Source: Globodera rostochiensis
Taxonomy: Eukaryota; Nematoda; Chromadorea; Rhabditida; Heteroderidae
Reading direction: 5' to 3'
DNA length: 64,000 nucleotides
Assembly: GCA_018350325.1 (NCBI GenBank)
Contig: JAEVLN010000008.1
Location: forward strand, 2,294,001-2,358,000
Of this stretch, positions 9,826 to 22,347 are shown in pieces. Numbering within the stretch: position 1 is the first letter of the stretch; each line of letters opens with the position of its first letter. The notes beneath the pieces are model-generated. The model did no database searches and had not been told where the DNA came from. It saw only the letters and a program-made list of their open reading frames with translations. The translations under genes were made by a program, and so were the position numbers.

Positions 9826-12810
9826 ATGAGTTCTGAGGGCCTTCGCGTAATTGTGGACGGACTGAACAGTCCTCCGTTCAATCGGAATCTGACCATGGTC
9901 AAGTTGGACTCGCTGAGTGCCAATGCGTTGCTTCAGACTCTGTCCGATGTGATCGGTTGGGTGGAGGGACAAACGGAGGCTAATTTTGTCGACATTCGTT
10001 CGGAAGCGCCGGATGAAACGGTAATTTTATAAATTCCCATATGCAACTATTTAATTCTTTAGATGACGCGTCTTTTATCCGCTCTCCGAGTGCTGAAATA
10101 TCCGCCGCCACGGGACATTGACCAAATGTGAGAAAATCTGTCCGTTTGGCGGTTTGGTTGTGGTAGATGAACCGGATTTAAGTCAGCGGTGGCGGCTTGA
10201 ACTGCTCGAAGGCCAAAAGAGTGTGGTGTTTCCCATTCTCGAATGGATCTTCGCCAACGTCGACCGGCTGAAGGAACGTGTGTATTTGGCGTCCTATTTG
10301 ACCAGAGTTGAAGTGCAACTGGAACACCAGTCTCCGGAAGTCGTTCGTCTGATGAACGCGGTTGAGCAGAAAATGGAGGAGTTTAAGGTTCTTAACAATT
10401 ACGAATTGTTTATTGGGTGACTTTTGAGATGAATAGGAGTTACACGCCCAAAATGTGGAGGCCAGAATTGAATATATGCGAGCGATGGATGTCAGCAACG
10501 ATCTGAAGGCGATGGAGGAGGAGAGGGAACAGCTCCAGCGCAAAATAGAAAGGTGTAAACGCCGTTTGGCCGCTCGAAGGCCGGATCTTAACAATTTGCT
10601 AGGGTTGGCGGGTGAGTTTGGATGAACGAAAGTTTGGAGGGTTTTGTTTGGTCACTTCAGCTCAACATCGTTTGGAGTTGGAGCGGAGCCAGGAATTGCA
10701 GATCCAAGGGCAAGACCAGCAGAAGGCGGTCAGTTAGGGCACAAAAAGTGGGAAGACCAATTCCATCTTCAGATTAAATATGCAGAACAGCGTATTGTCA
10801 GACTGGAACGCGCTCTGGGGGAGGAGGAACGGCGCCAAGAAAGTGCGGATCCAAAGGCGGCCATTCAGCGAATGAAAGTGATCGGACTTTTAACGATTTG
10901 AGAAAGCTAAATGCCCAAATTCCATTTAGAGAGAGATGGAGGTTAACAGATATTTGTTGAACGAGAAGTTGGAGCAGGACTTACGTTTGCAACGCAATAA
11001 TTTGGAGGTGGTACAACGAATTTTGACACAGAGAAACGCGACAAAGGCTGATGTGGACAAGTTGAAGGAGCAGGTGAGAGGGAGGGGGGGGGGGCAGGGG
11101 ATTGAGGGAATGCGCCTCCGGGGCCCTTAGATAGAGCAGCTGAACAGCGAGTGCATGGAGTTGGCACTGCAAAGGGACCACAGGGACGAGACGTCGGAGG
11201 ACAAATTGGTCGTGTACCGGCACCAAGCGGTGAACACGCAACGAAAGAAGGCGAATGTGGCGGACGAGTTGCAGCAGACAAAGTTTGTGCTGGGGATTTT
11301 TTGGTTTTTGTTTAACAATCTTTTTTAGCATCAATTCCAAAGACACATTAGCTTTTAAACTCTTTTTTCAGACAGGAGTTGGATAATATAGAGACTCTGG
11401 TGATTAGCAGAAGAAGGGAATTGGGCGAAAGGGTGGGCAAGGACGAGGTGGTCACTTCGGTACAGTACCGCACGTTGCTGAACAAGTTGCGCAACAAGAC
11501 CAACACGTACAAGCGGAAAAAGACAGAGATGGAGCAGCTGAAGGCGGAACAACAAATTTTGGAGAGGACTCTTGAATTGTTGGAAGAACGCTTTGAACAG
11601 ATCAAGGAGGCAAATGTAAGATTATAAAACCGATAAAGCTTTTTTACGCAAAATATGCAACTCTAAGAATGAAAGTTAATTCAAACAGGAATTTCTTAAC
11701 AAAACAAGCCACAATTTTAAAAATGAGGCGCCTATTGGGTTGGATGTTTTAGAAAACCCGGACTTTCCGGGGAAATATCGTTCATTTATTGTATCGAATC
11801 ACTTCCAAACACTTTATGATAAACTTCAAGGTGACAATTCCACCCAACCACCGGAAATTTGCGTTTTCCGTTTTCTTAAAAATGGATTTCGGCCTATCAC
11901 TGATCGGAAGGATTTGTTAAGCCGATTTATTATTTGCAGCAAAATGAGGGGCGCGGAGTGATTGAGATTGATCGACTGAACGCAGCGGCCATAAACAGCG
12001 TTAATCAACGGCCCAAAACAGCAAAACCGGACACCACGGACGTGGAGGGACTGAAACGGATGGTGAAGCAAATCGGCGAGCAGATTAACGCGCGAAGGGA
12101 CGAAGTGACACGGCTAAATGCGGAAATTGAGTCGTTCCATTTGGAAAACAAAGTACCTAAAGGCCGAACGTTCGTTCGTTTATTGGCCGTGTTCGCTTTC
12201 ATTTTGTTGAGCTTTAGGCAAAAAACGAACGATTTTATTCCCTGAAGGCGGAGCTGGACGCGCTGGAGGAGAACAGTCTGAAGGAGAGGAGAGAGTCGGA
12301 GGAGGTGGCGGGGGGTGGGGGAATGTTCAGAGAGAAATGCAAAAATACATTGAATTTTGAGGAATCAAATAAATTTATTTAGAAAATTGAGGCAATTGAA
12401 CGGAAATTGGTTGAAGCAAGAAAGGAACTGGAGCAAAGCAATTCGGAAATGCAACGGCACAAATGGCTGGTTGAGAACAGTTCGAGCGCGGAACAGGCCG
12501 AATACGCGCTGCAACAATTGGAGGTCCTCCGAATGTTTAAATGCCGCAAATTTCCGTTCCCTTCCGACAGCGCCAACGAAATGATTGTACGCAGCAAATT
12601 ACGCATTTGGAGAGGGAATTGGCAAATTTGGCAGGACGAACGGACTTGGCAGAACAGACGCTGATGTGGCAGAACCTTCTGCAAATGTTCGAGCTGAAGC
12701 TGCAGCTAAAGAGGAACGTCAAAAAGTAATCGGAATGATTGGGAAGCAAAGGGCAGAAAATGTTCAGAGACGAGCCGAAGCCATGGGGCGATCGCCGATC
12801 GGTCTTTTGA
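9826..12810 (+). CDS. ift-81: Intraflagellar transport protein IFT81
   Basis: IFT-B complex subunit; with IFT74 its N-terminal calponin-homology module binds tubulin for anterograde transport in cilia. The first exon begins MSSEGLRVIVDGLNSPPFNR, continues KLDSLSANALLQTLSDVIGW, and joins to MTRLLSALRVLKYPP, matching the IFT81 N-terminus. Later exons are almost entirely coiled coil, including the family signature VTSVQYRTLLNKLRNKTNTY and then KKTEMEQLKAEQQILERTLE at about 11440-11600. The 3' exons give AIERKLVEARKELEQSNSEM and QITHLERELANLAGRTDLAE. After LKLQLKRNVK the sequence AAAAAGTAATCGG is either a stop (12729) or a phase-2 donor. Splicing 42 bp to AG|AGACGAGCC yields KDEPKPWGDRRSVF and TGA at 12810, which I prefer but cannot prove. 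Introns are small and one holds a G-run near 11085. The part from 11340 on is duplicated at 36.5 kb. Confidence 0.9.
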
Positions 12811-12970
12811 TGAGGCGGCATTGCCTGAGGCGGCGATGGAAAAGTTTAGAGAAAAAGCAATCGAATCCATCACAAATAATCAAACTGTTCATTCAAACAA
12901 ATTCCAAAACTAAAGTTTTGTCAATCAATCACCCACAAACAAATCACCGTTCTGCCTTCTTTTTCCACGA

Positions 12971-14570
12971 TTATCGGCACATAACTTCGTCTTCTGTCTG
13001 AATGGCGATCCATTCACAGTCGATTTGTGTGTAATAATCTGTGATTTAAAGGAACCACTTGTTGAGAGGTTTAATCCCCCCCCCCAAATCGATCGGGACG
13101 AGGACAAAAAAACCAAAAACGGATGCTTCTAACCGTGCAGCGGCGCTTCCTTGCCGTGGCACGGCCCTCCCGTGAGTGTTCCGAGTTGGGCCCACTGTCC
13201 CTGGCCTAAGGACAGCAGCAAAGGGCCTCCGCTGTCCCCCTAAATGACAAAGTGCCAATGTCCGTTAACAAAAACTAATGACAAACACTTTCAACCACTG
13301 TGTGGGGTTCTTTGTCACTGATGACACAAATTTTGTCCGCCATTTTGGCCAGAACCCTTCGCTTTAATTCGCGTTCGTTCCATGCCCCGTCCTTGAGAGT
13401 GGTTCCGTCTGAATTTAAGCATGGCATTTTGGGTGATTTGTGCCAATTTGACTTTTTTTGGCCATTTGGTCTTTAAACCACCGGAACTCCAAGGCCACAC
13501 ATTCGCTGACCGGCAACACTCTTTCCCTTCCGAATTGGAGCTGTTCGGGTATTTTCGGGTGGGTCAGCTTCCAAATGGGGGACGACTCGCAATGCGCTGA
13601 AATGTGAAAGCATTCATTTGGGGGGGGGGCTTTTCCAATTCCGCACGTTTTGTGTTGCCCCATCCGGCCACCACAACTTCGCCTTGTTTGGCCGTGGCAA
13701 GCCCTTCTCCGGCAGCCAAAGCGGACGATTCCTTCGAGAGGCCAATTGGTTGGAGGGTTTCCGTGAAGTTCAGCGGGACAGCCAACTGAAGATTAGAAAC
13801 AACGGATTAAATAAACATAATTTGTATTGGGCGAGTAGAAACCGAGTAATTCAGGCCCAATAAGCCTTTGTACTCAATTTGCATACCTTCAAAAGTGCCA
13901 TATCGGCCATTGTCACAGAGCCAATAATATCGTCGTATCGGTCCGCGTATTCACTGCGCAATATTATCCGCTCAACCGCATGCGGAATGGCATTACTCAG
14001 GTTGGCAGACCCCGCGTAAACGGTGACCGATCTTTTTTGTTGAGGAAGGAAAGGAATGAGCCGTTGAAATACGGCTATTGATCACTATTGATCAAAAATT
14101 GACCCAAGATTTATTGGGGTAATCAGTGATCGGTATCCCCCCCCCCCTCTCCCCGCCGGCATACATTGGCGGATATGCCTTTCCCCCTCCGGCATTCACA
14201 CAATGTCACGCACTGAGCACAAAATATCTGCTGACAACGGTCGCCGTACAAATGGATAGGCCCAAAACAAATGCCATCCACGGGAGATAGGTGTCCAAAA
14301 CGACATTTTCACCACGATAAACCTTTGAGATGAAAATGAAAAAGCCGCAAAAGGGCGGTGGGAACAAACAAATTGGGCACCCGGAGGGGGCACCTCGGGG
14401 GGCGGAAGTTGAGTGTGGGAGGCGCATTCGTGGGGGGAGAGGGGCAAAGAGTTGCCGACTTCTGGTGGGGAGGAGCAAATGGCATTTTGGACGACGAGAA
14501 GAAAGAAGACGACGGCGGAGGACCTTTTGGCCCGTCGGGGAGAAGACAAAGTTGGAGAGTAAAGACGCAT
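12971..14570 (-). pseudogene. Secreted trypsin-like serine protease, copy A (broken)
   Basis: Peptidase S1. Start ATG at 14570 lies 3 bases after a CCTTTCAG acceptor. The N-terminus MRLYSPTLSS then SSAVVFFLLVVQNAICSS is a signal peptide. An intron (GTGCCC...CTCAAAG) joins in phase to VYRGENVVLDTYLPWMAFV. The catalytic Asp exon reads VTMADMALLKV; a VVVAGWGNT segment and GDSGGPLLLSLGQGQWAQLG carry the S1 hallmarks and the catalytic Ser; the last exon ends CEWIAIQTEDEVMCR before TAA at 12971. The His motif is preceded by a TGA (minus strand, 14206-14208), reading FVLSA-stop-HC, where copy C has FVLIAGHC. A second lesion is near 14070-14085, where the acceptor of the next exon differs from copies B and C by a local AATAG duplication that shifts frame. 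It is convergent with IFT81, with 160 bp between the stops. Confidence 0.85.
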
Positions 14571-15099
14571 TAGCTGAAAGGACGGAAGGTGAGGAACAAA
14601 ATGAACGCTGAATGGACAGTTCCGACCAAATTTATACCAAAAATTGGCTTTGAATGGAGCGATCGCCGATCATAAAAGGGACCAACTCTTTTCACACTTT
14701 AACATTTATGGCCATTCACTTTTTCTATCATTGTGTTCACCAGTTTATCGCTGTTTGTCGTCACCGTCGTCCGTCCGATTCCCCAAAAGGACGGAAATTT
14801 GCTCGGATGTTTGTACTCCGCCTCCTCCTCATCGTTTTTCTGCCTCAAATACGTCCGAAACTGCTTGGTAAGCTTTCATCGTCCCCCCCCCCCCCCCCGG
14901 GGGACATTGAAAACGTCGGATAGCGGCCAAAGTCCTTATTTAATATCAGACGATTGTGCTAAGAGATTATTTACATAATAATTATTAATAATTTCAGTTA
15001 AATGGGGGGGGGGAATATTTTGAGAGAATCACTGGGGGGGGGGGATCGGGTGGGAAGGTAATAAATAGGAAAAAATAAATTTAAATGGATTTGAAAGGG
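14571..15099. other. Spacer between cubilin fragment A and protease A
   Basis: About 530 bp of protease 5' flank and cubilin 3' flank. It contains a C16G5-type homopolymer run at about 14883-14903 and G-runs near 15003-15012 and 15035-15044. The corresponding position in copy C carries a foldback MITE insertion. No gene is supported. Confidence 0.6.
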
Positions 15100-17365
15100 T
15101 CAGAGTTGGACAGACTGCACATCCTCGCAGTTCCACGTCATCCTGAACCCGTCCCCGTCATTGTCGGGCTTAGAATCGCTGCGAAACTCAACGAGAAGCA
15201 GACTTCCGACGGGAATCGTCAGTTTTAGCGGAACATCGACCTTTTGAGACGTATCAAAATCACAGAACAACAAACGTTAAAACTCACAGCACACGGCCAT
15301 GGGTCCCACTCCAGGCTGTTCAAATCGGGCATTGAATAGTCTCGGGAAATCGAATCAATCGGTGAAAAGGCGGAGCGGGCGGGAAACCCTTTAGGGGTTT
15401 TGGGGTTCAAACAATTTGGCCAAAAACAGCGCGCGGAAATGCAAAAGAACTCACTGCCATCACTCTCGCGGCAATCGCCTCCAAAATCGGCGCGGAGCAC
15501 CTCAGCAACACAGCGAAGTCCGGTTGGAGGAATAATTGTTGCCCTTAAACCAACGCATTTTAAACTCATTAAATATAATGCCAAAAACGGGGCTGGACCT
15601 CATTAGTGAGGAGGCTGGGTATGTGCCGGGATAGCCGATGCTGGTCAGCGCTCCGGAACGTTCTCGGGTCGGCGCTAATTCGAAAACTTGGCTCAAAGAA
15701 GTGAACACTTAAAGGGAAGGGTTTGACAGAGGGCGAGTCGATGCCGTTCTACTCGAGTAAGTGGACACCGAGTAGTAACTGAGCTCATAGCCGCTCCCGG
15801 CCACCGACGCATCCGTCTCCAACACGAAGAACAGTTCGTTCTGCTCGGACATCACGGAGGGGGGCAGCCAAGCCCCGCAGTAGGACAACCCGGCACGGGG
15901 CTCCGATATGTTGGCGTATATCTGATCAATTATATGAATCAATCAGTACAAACTCCGGTCTCCGCTCCAACTTTTCTCACCGTCAGTGAGTCGTACACGC
16001 AATTCTGTCGTCCGCTGTTCCCGATAAGAAGCGGGGGCCGAACGATCGTCCGTCTCTTCCGATCAAGCCAACTCCGATCGAACCTCCAACGGGGCCTGCC
16101 CCCCAGCAAACCGGCCATATAACGACCCCTCTCCAATTCAAATGTTTTAAACACCGCAAAAATGCGATGGTTGGGGGCAGCTAACAAACGAGTGGCACAC
16201 GAATCGTTGTGGGCATACGGACTGTGGGGAAAGTGCGGCGAGGTCAGACGGCCCGAGGCGATGCTCACTCCGTCAGGAGCTAAACAATCGATGGACGGGA
16301 AAAAAAGAAATAAAAACCATTTCCGTCAATTTCGATGGTTCGGTTGCAGGCGGAGAGTGCGCGGAAACGGAGACGAAAGTTGGCGAAGAACTGACTTTGG
16401 ACGGAAGTGCTGATTTGGAGGACGGAAGTGGCCGAGATGTGCCAGCCGGGCGCCTTCAGAACGAGTGACATAAATTCGTTAAGTACTGCTCCAACCCCCC
16501 GGCGTTGAAGGTTAAAATGGCTCCATCCGGTCCAACCGGAGAATTCGGGAACACTAAGGGGCCGGAAGTGATTAATTTTGTGGATGTGTCCCTTCCATTT
16601 CGTGCCCCCCCCCCCCCACTCACATAGCGACCACAACTCCTCACGGTGTTCCCCCTCATTTGGGACGCTTCCCGGGCACAGGACGGATGCTCGCACTCGG
16701 CCAACGCGCCAACGTCACGCAACTCCACAAACTCGTCCACGCAGTTTCCGCTGGTGGAAGGAAAGGAGAACTGCTCGAAGAACGCTTCCACAGGCTGCTG
16801 CTCGTCGGAGTAGACCAACCAACGACACCTTTGGGCAAATTCAGTGAACGCAAACGAAAAAACATATTAAAACGTTTATCCGTCCACAGCTGGCTGCTCC
16901 CAGAACCAACCGTTTGTGCCGTTGATTTGTGCGCGTCAGCGTCTTCTCACTGCTGTACTCCACCGTCTGCCAGTCCGCCGAAGCCAATTTAATGCCACCA
17001 CACGGAGCATCGACGGCACGGAATTCAGCCTGTTCCAATTGATTAAATGATTCAGTGAAAACGAAAGGAACTTCAAAGCCTCCGGCAATTTCTGTGCTTG
17101 AATCCGAAATGAAGAACACATCGACTTGACCGTAGGAGGAGACCAACGAGGGCTTCAGCTGGTCGCCTGCGGGGTTGGACGGCAAGGCACAGCTCGGCCT
17201 CATTAGAAAAGGCGAAGTAGCCTTAGGGAGTTGTTAGTAATTAGACGATTTAACCGAAAAATGGCGCGAGTAGGCAATGTTTTCGAAAACCGACCTTTGG
17301 CCCGTCGTAAATGGCCGCGTAGTTGTAGCAGAAAGGGGCCAACTCGGGAAGCAATGCGTCAGCAA
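15100..17365 (-). pseudogene. Cubilin 3' fragment, copy A (last ~2.5 CUB domains)
   Basis: Near-identical to 40818-43987 without the two insertions found there. Segments in coding order include APCGGIKLASADWQTVEYSS, CRWLVYSDEQQPVEAFFEQF, SIASGRLTSPHFPHSPYAHN, NELFFVLETDASVAGSGYEL, and a final CUB ending DGDGFRMTWNCEDVQSVQL before TGA at 15100. The right end breaks at GCGTCAGCAA inside an exon, followed directly by satellite sequence, so the fragment has no gene 5' end or promoter of its own. It is therefore a duplication remnant, although its exons are still open. Relative to the intact gene it has substitutions such as GCC for TCC/GCG in the VEAFFEQF region. Confidence 0.88.
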
Positions 17366-17454
17366 CACTGATCAGATAGATTTATGTTGGTATTCGAGGG
17401 TCAATTTCTAGCCGTTTTTTTGGAATTCACTTTTTGATACGGCGTAGCCCCCAA
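17366..17454. repeat. Single truncated 129-bp satellite unit at the A/B junction
   Basis: The sequence CACTGATCAGATAGATTTATG through GATACGGCGTAGCCCCCAA is one incomplete unit of the satellite that is amplified at 22.1-36.5 kb. It separates the broken cubilin exon of copy A from the IFT81 remnant of copy B. Confidence 0.9.
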
Positions 17455-17650
17455 GTTCAGAGACGAGCCGAAGCCATGGGGCGATCGCCGATCGGTCTTT
17501 TGATGAGGCGGCATTGCCTGAGGCGGCGATGGAAAAGTTTAGAGAAAAAGCAATCGAATCCATCACAAATAATCAAACTGTTCATTCAAACAAATTCCAA
17601 AACTAAAGTTTTGTCAATCAATCACCCACAAACAAATCACCGTTCTGCCT
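17455..17650 (+). pseudogene. IFT81 3'-end remnant, copy B
   Basis: Identical to IFT81 from GTTCAGAGACGAGCC (12755 onward) through its 3' flank. Only the last exon and untranslated region remain; the left edge is fused to the satellite unit. The breakpoint falls within a few bases of the predicted last 3' splice site of IFT81. Confidence 0.85.
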
Positions 17651-17663
17651 TCTTTTTCCACGA

Positions 17664-19262
17664 TTATCGGCACATAACTTCGTCTTCTGTCTGAATGGCG
17701 ATCCATTCACAGTCGATTTGTGTGTAATAATCTGTGATTTAAAGGAACCACTTGTTGAGAGGTTTAATCCCCCCCCCCAAATCGATCGGGACGAGGACAA
17801 AAAAACCAAAAACGGATGCTTCTAACCGTGCAGCGGCGCTTCCTTGCCGTGGCACGGCCCTCCCGTGAGTGTTCCGAGTTGGGCCCACTGTCCCTGGCCT
17901 AAGGACAGCAGCAAAGGGCCTCCGCTGTCCCCCTAAATTACAAAGTGCCAATGTCCGTTAACAAAAACTAATGACAAACACTTTCAACCACTGTGTGGGG
18001 TTCTTTGTCACTGATGACACAAATTTTGTCCGCCATTTTAGCCAGAACCCTTCGCTTTAATTCGCGTTCGTTCCATGCCCCGTCCTTGAGAGTGGTTCCG
18101 TCTGAATTTAAGCATGGCATTTTGGGTGATTTGTGCCAATTTGACTTTTTTTGGCCATTTGGTCTTTAAACCACCGGAACTCCAAGGCCACACATTCGCT
18201 GACCGGCAACACTCTTTCCCTTCCGAATTGGAGCTGTTCGGGTATTTTCGGGTGGGTCAGCTTCCAAATGGGGGACGACTCGCAATGCGCTGAAATGTGA
18301 AAGCATTCATTTGGGGGGGGGGGCTTTTCCAATTCCGCACGTTTTGTGTTGCCCCATCCGGCCACCACAACTTCGCCTTGTTTGGCCGTGGCAAGCCCTT
18401 CTCCGGCAGCCAAAGCGGACGATTCCTTCGAGAGGCCAATTGGTTGGAGGGTTTCCGTGAAGTTCAGCGGGACAGCCAACTGAAGATTAGAAACAACGGA
18501 TTAAATAAACATAATTTGTATTGGGCGAGTAGAAACCGAGTAATTCAGGCCCAATAAGCCTTTGTACTCAATTTGCATACCTTCAAAAGTGCCATATCGG
18601 CCATTGTCACAGAGCCAATAATATCGTCGTATCGGTCCGCGTATTCACTGCGCAATATTATCCGCTCAACCGCATGCGGAATGGCATTACTCAGGTTGGC
18701 AGACCCCGCGTAAACGGTGACCGATCTTTTTTGTTGAGGAAGGAAAGGAATGAGCCGTTGAAATACGGTCAGATCACTATTGATCAAAAATTGACCCAAG
18801 ATTTATTGGGGTAATCAGTGATCGGTATCCCCCCCCCCCTCTCCCCGCCGGCATACATTGGCGGATATGCCTTTCCCCCTCCGGCATTCACACAATGTCA
18901 CGCACTGAGCACAAAATATCTGCTGACAACGGTCGCCGTACAAATGGATAGGCCCAAAACAAATGCCATCCACGGGAGATAGGTGTCCAAAACGACATTT
19001 TCACCACGATAAACCTTTGAGATGAAAATGAAAAAGCCGCAAAAGGGCGGTGGGAACAAACAAATTGGGCACCCGGAGGGGGCACCTCGGGGGGCGGAAG
19101 TTGAGTGTGGGAGGCGCATTCGTGGGGGGAGAGGGGCAAAGAGTTGCCGACTTCTGGTGGGGAGGAGCAAATGGCATTTTGGACGACGAGAAGAAAGAAG
19201 ACGACGGCGGAGGACCTTTTGGCCCGTCGGGGAGAAGACAAAGTTGGAGAGTAAAGACGCAT
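17664..19262 (-). pseudogene. Secreted trypsin-like serine protease, copy B (broken)
   Basis: Same exon structure as copy A, with signal peptide (ATG at 19262), Asp exon DMALLKV, Ser motif GDSGGP and C-terminus DEVMCR before TAA at 17664. It shares with copy A the TGA immediately upstream of the catalytic His codon (minus strand, 18898-18900), so translation stops before the active site is formed. The acceptor region near 18770 agrees with copy C, so it lacks the second lesion of copy A. This places the TGA before the A/B split. Confidence 0.85.
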
Positions 19263-19815
19263 TAGCTGAAAGGATGGAAGGTGAGGAACAAAATGAACGC
19301 TGAATGGACAGTTCCGACCAAATTTATACCAAAAATTGGCTTTGAATGGAGCGATCGCCGATCATAAAAGGGACCAACTCTTTTCACACTTTAACATTTA
19401 TGGCCATTCACTTTTTCTATCATTGTGTTCACCAGTTTATCGCTGTTTGTCGTCACCGTCGTCCGTCCGATTCCCCAAAAAGACGGACATTTGCTCGGAT
19501 GTTTGTACTCCGCCTCCTCCTCGTTGTTTTTTGCCTCAAATACGTCCGAAACTGCTTGGTAAGCTTTCAACTCTGTTCCGCAGCAATCGCCCCCCCCCCC
19601 CCCCCCGGGGGGGGACATTGAAAACGTGGGGTAGCGGCCAAAGTCCTTATTTAATTATCAGACGATTGTGCTACAGAGATTTACATGGATTTATTTACAT
19701 AATAATTAGAGTTAAATGGGGGGGGAGAATATTTTGAGAGAATCACTGGGGGGGGGGGGGATCGGGTGGGAAGGTAATAAATAGGAATAAATAAATTTAA
19801 ATGGATTTGACAGGG
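19263..19815. other. Spacer between cubilin fragment B and protease B
   Basis: Homologous to 14571-15099, with an expanded C18G8-type run at about 19590-19615 and G-runs at 19718-19725 and 19748-19759. No gene is supported. Confidence 0.6.
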
Positions 19816-22065
19816 TCAGAGTTGGACAGACTGCACATCCTCGCAGTTCCACGTCATCCTGAACCCGTCCCCGTCATTGTCGGGCTTAGAATCGCTGCGA
19901 AACTCAACGAGAAGCAGACTTCCGACGGGAATCGTCAGTTTTAGCGGAACATCGACCTTTTGAGACGTATCAAAATCACAGAACAACAAACGTTAAAACT
20001 CACAGCACACGGCCATGGGTCCCACTCCAGGCTGTTCAAATCGGGCATTGAATAGTCTCGGGAAATCGAATCAATCGGTGAAAAGGCGGAGCGGGCGGGA
20101 AACCCTTTAGGGGTTTTGGGGTTCAAACAATTTGGCCAAAAACAGCGCGCGGAAATGCAAAAGAACTCACTGCCATCACTCTCGCGGCAATCGCCTCCAA
20201 AATCGGCGCGGAGCACCTCAGCAACACAGCGAAGTCCGGTTGGAGGAATAATTGTTGCCCTTAAACCAACGCATTTTAAACTCATTAAATATAATGCCAA
20301 AAACGGGGCTGGACCTCATTAGTGAGGAGGCTGGGTATGTGCCGGGATAGCCGATGCTGGTCAGCGCTCCGGAACGTTCTCGGGTCGGCGCTAATTCGAA
20401 AACTTGGCTCAAAGAAGTGAACACTTAAAGGGAAGGGTTTGACAGAGGGCGAGTCGATGCCGTTCTACTCGAGTAAGTGGACACCGAGTAGTAACTGAGC
20501 TCATAGCCGCTCCCGGCCACCGACGCATCCGTCTCCAGCACGAAGAACAGTTCGTTCTGCTCGGACATCACGGAGGGGGGCAGCCAAGCCCCGCAGTAGG
20601 ACAACCCGGCACGGGGCTCCGATATGTTGGCGTATATCTGATCAATTATATGAATCAATCAGTACAAACTCCGGTCTCCGCTCCAACTTTTCTCACCGTC
20701 AGTGAGTCGTACACGCAATTCTGTCGTCCGCTGTTCCCGATAAGAAGCGGGGGCCGAACGATCGTCCGTCTCTTCCGATCAAGCCAACTCCGATCGAACC
20801 TCCAACGGGGCCTGCCCCCCAGCAAACCGGCCATATAACGACCCCTCTCCAATTCAAATGTTTTAAACACCGCAAAAATGCGATGGTTGGGGGCAGCTAA
20901 CAAACGAGTGGCACACGAATCGTTGTGGGCATACGGACTGTGGGGAAAGTGCGGCGAGGTCAGACGGCCCGAGGCGATGCTCACTCCGTCAGGAGCTAAA
21001 CAATCGATGGACGGGAAAAAAAGAAATAAAAACCATTTCCGTCAATTTCGATGGTTCGGTTGCAGGCGGAGAGTGCGCGGAAACGGAGACGAAAGTTGGC
21101 GAAGAACTGACTTTGGACGGAAGTGCTGATTTGGAGGACGGAAGTGGCCGAGATGTGCCAGCCGGGCGCCTTCAGAACGAGTGACATAAATTCGTTAAGT
21201 ACTGCTCCAACCCCCCGGCGTTGAAGGTTAAAGTGGCTCCATCCGGTCCAACCGGAGAATTCGGGAACACTAAGGAGCCGGAAGCGTGTCCCTTCCATTC
21301 CGTGCCCCCCCCCCCCCACTCACATAGCGACCACAACTCCTCACGGTGTTCTCCCTCATTTGGGACGCTTCCCGGGCACAGGACGGATGCTCGCACTCGG
21401 CCAATGCGCTAACGTCACGCAACTCCATAAACTCGTCCACGCAGTTTCCGCTGGTGGAAGGAAAGGAGAACTGCTCGAAGAACACTTCCACAGGCTGATG
21501 CTCGTCGGAGTAGACCAACCAACGACACCTTTGGGCAAATTCAGTGAACGCAAACGAAAAAACATATTAAAACGTTTATCCGTCCACAGCTGGCTGCTCC
21601 CAGAACCAACCGTTTGTGCCGTTGATTTGTGCGCGTCAGCGTCTTCTCACTGCTGTACTCCACCGTCTGCCAGTCCTCCGAAGCCAATTTAATGCCACCA
21701 CACGGAGCATCGACGGCACGGAATTCAGCCTGTTCCAATTGATTAAATGATTCAGTGAAAACGAAAGGAACTTCAAAGCCTCCGGCAATTTCTGTGCTTG
21801 AATCCGAAATGAAGAACACATCGACTTGACCGTAGGAGGAGACCAACGAGGGCTTCAGCTGGTCGCCTGCGGGGTTGGACGGCAAGGCACAGCTCGGCCT
21901 CATTAGAAAAGGCGAAGTAGCCTTAGGGAGTTGTTAGTAATTAGACGATTTAACCGAAAAATGGCGCGAGTAGGCAATGTTTTCGAAAACCGACCTTTGG
22001 CCCGTCGTAAATGGCCGCGCAGTTGTAGCAGAAAGGGGCCAACTCGGGAAGCAATGCGTCAGCAA
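19816..22065 (-). pseudogene. Cubilin 3' fragment, copy B
   Basis: Same content and same broken right end (GCGTCAGCAA followed by satellite) as copy A. It ends with DGDGFRMTWNCEDVQSVQL and TGA at 19816. It has the variant LVYSDEHQPVEVFFEQF also found in copy C and fragments E and F, so B is closer to C than A is in this exon. Confidence 0.88.
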
Positions 22066-22347
22066 CACTGATCAGATAGATTATGTTGGTATTCGAGGGT
22101 CAGTTTCTAGCCGTTTTTTTGAATTCACTTTTTGATACGGCGTAGCCCCCAAAATGAAAAGAATTTAATGATTTAAGACCCTCATTTTAAGACACTGATC
22201 AGATAGATTTATGTTGGTATTCGAGGGTCAATTTCTAGCCGTTTTTTTGGAATTCACTTTTTGATACGGCGTAGCCCCCAAAATGAAAAGAATTTAATGA
22301 TTTAAGACCCTCATTTTAAGACACTGATCAGATAGATTTATGTTGGT
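22066..22347. repeat. 129-bp satellite, first block (~2 units)
   Basis: Two units with the motif CTAGCCGTTTTTTTGG and TGATACGGCGTAGCCCCC. It begins directly at the broken cubilin exon of copy B and is interrupted after TTGGT by the envelope-like insertion. Confidence 0.95.
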
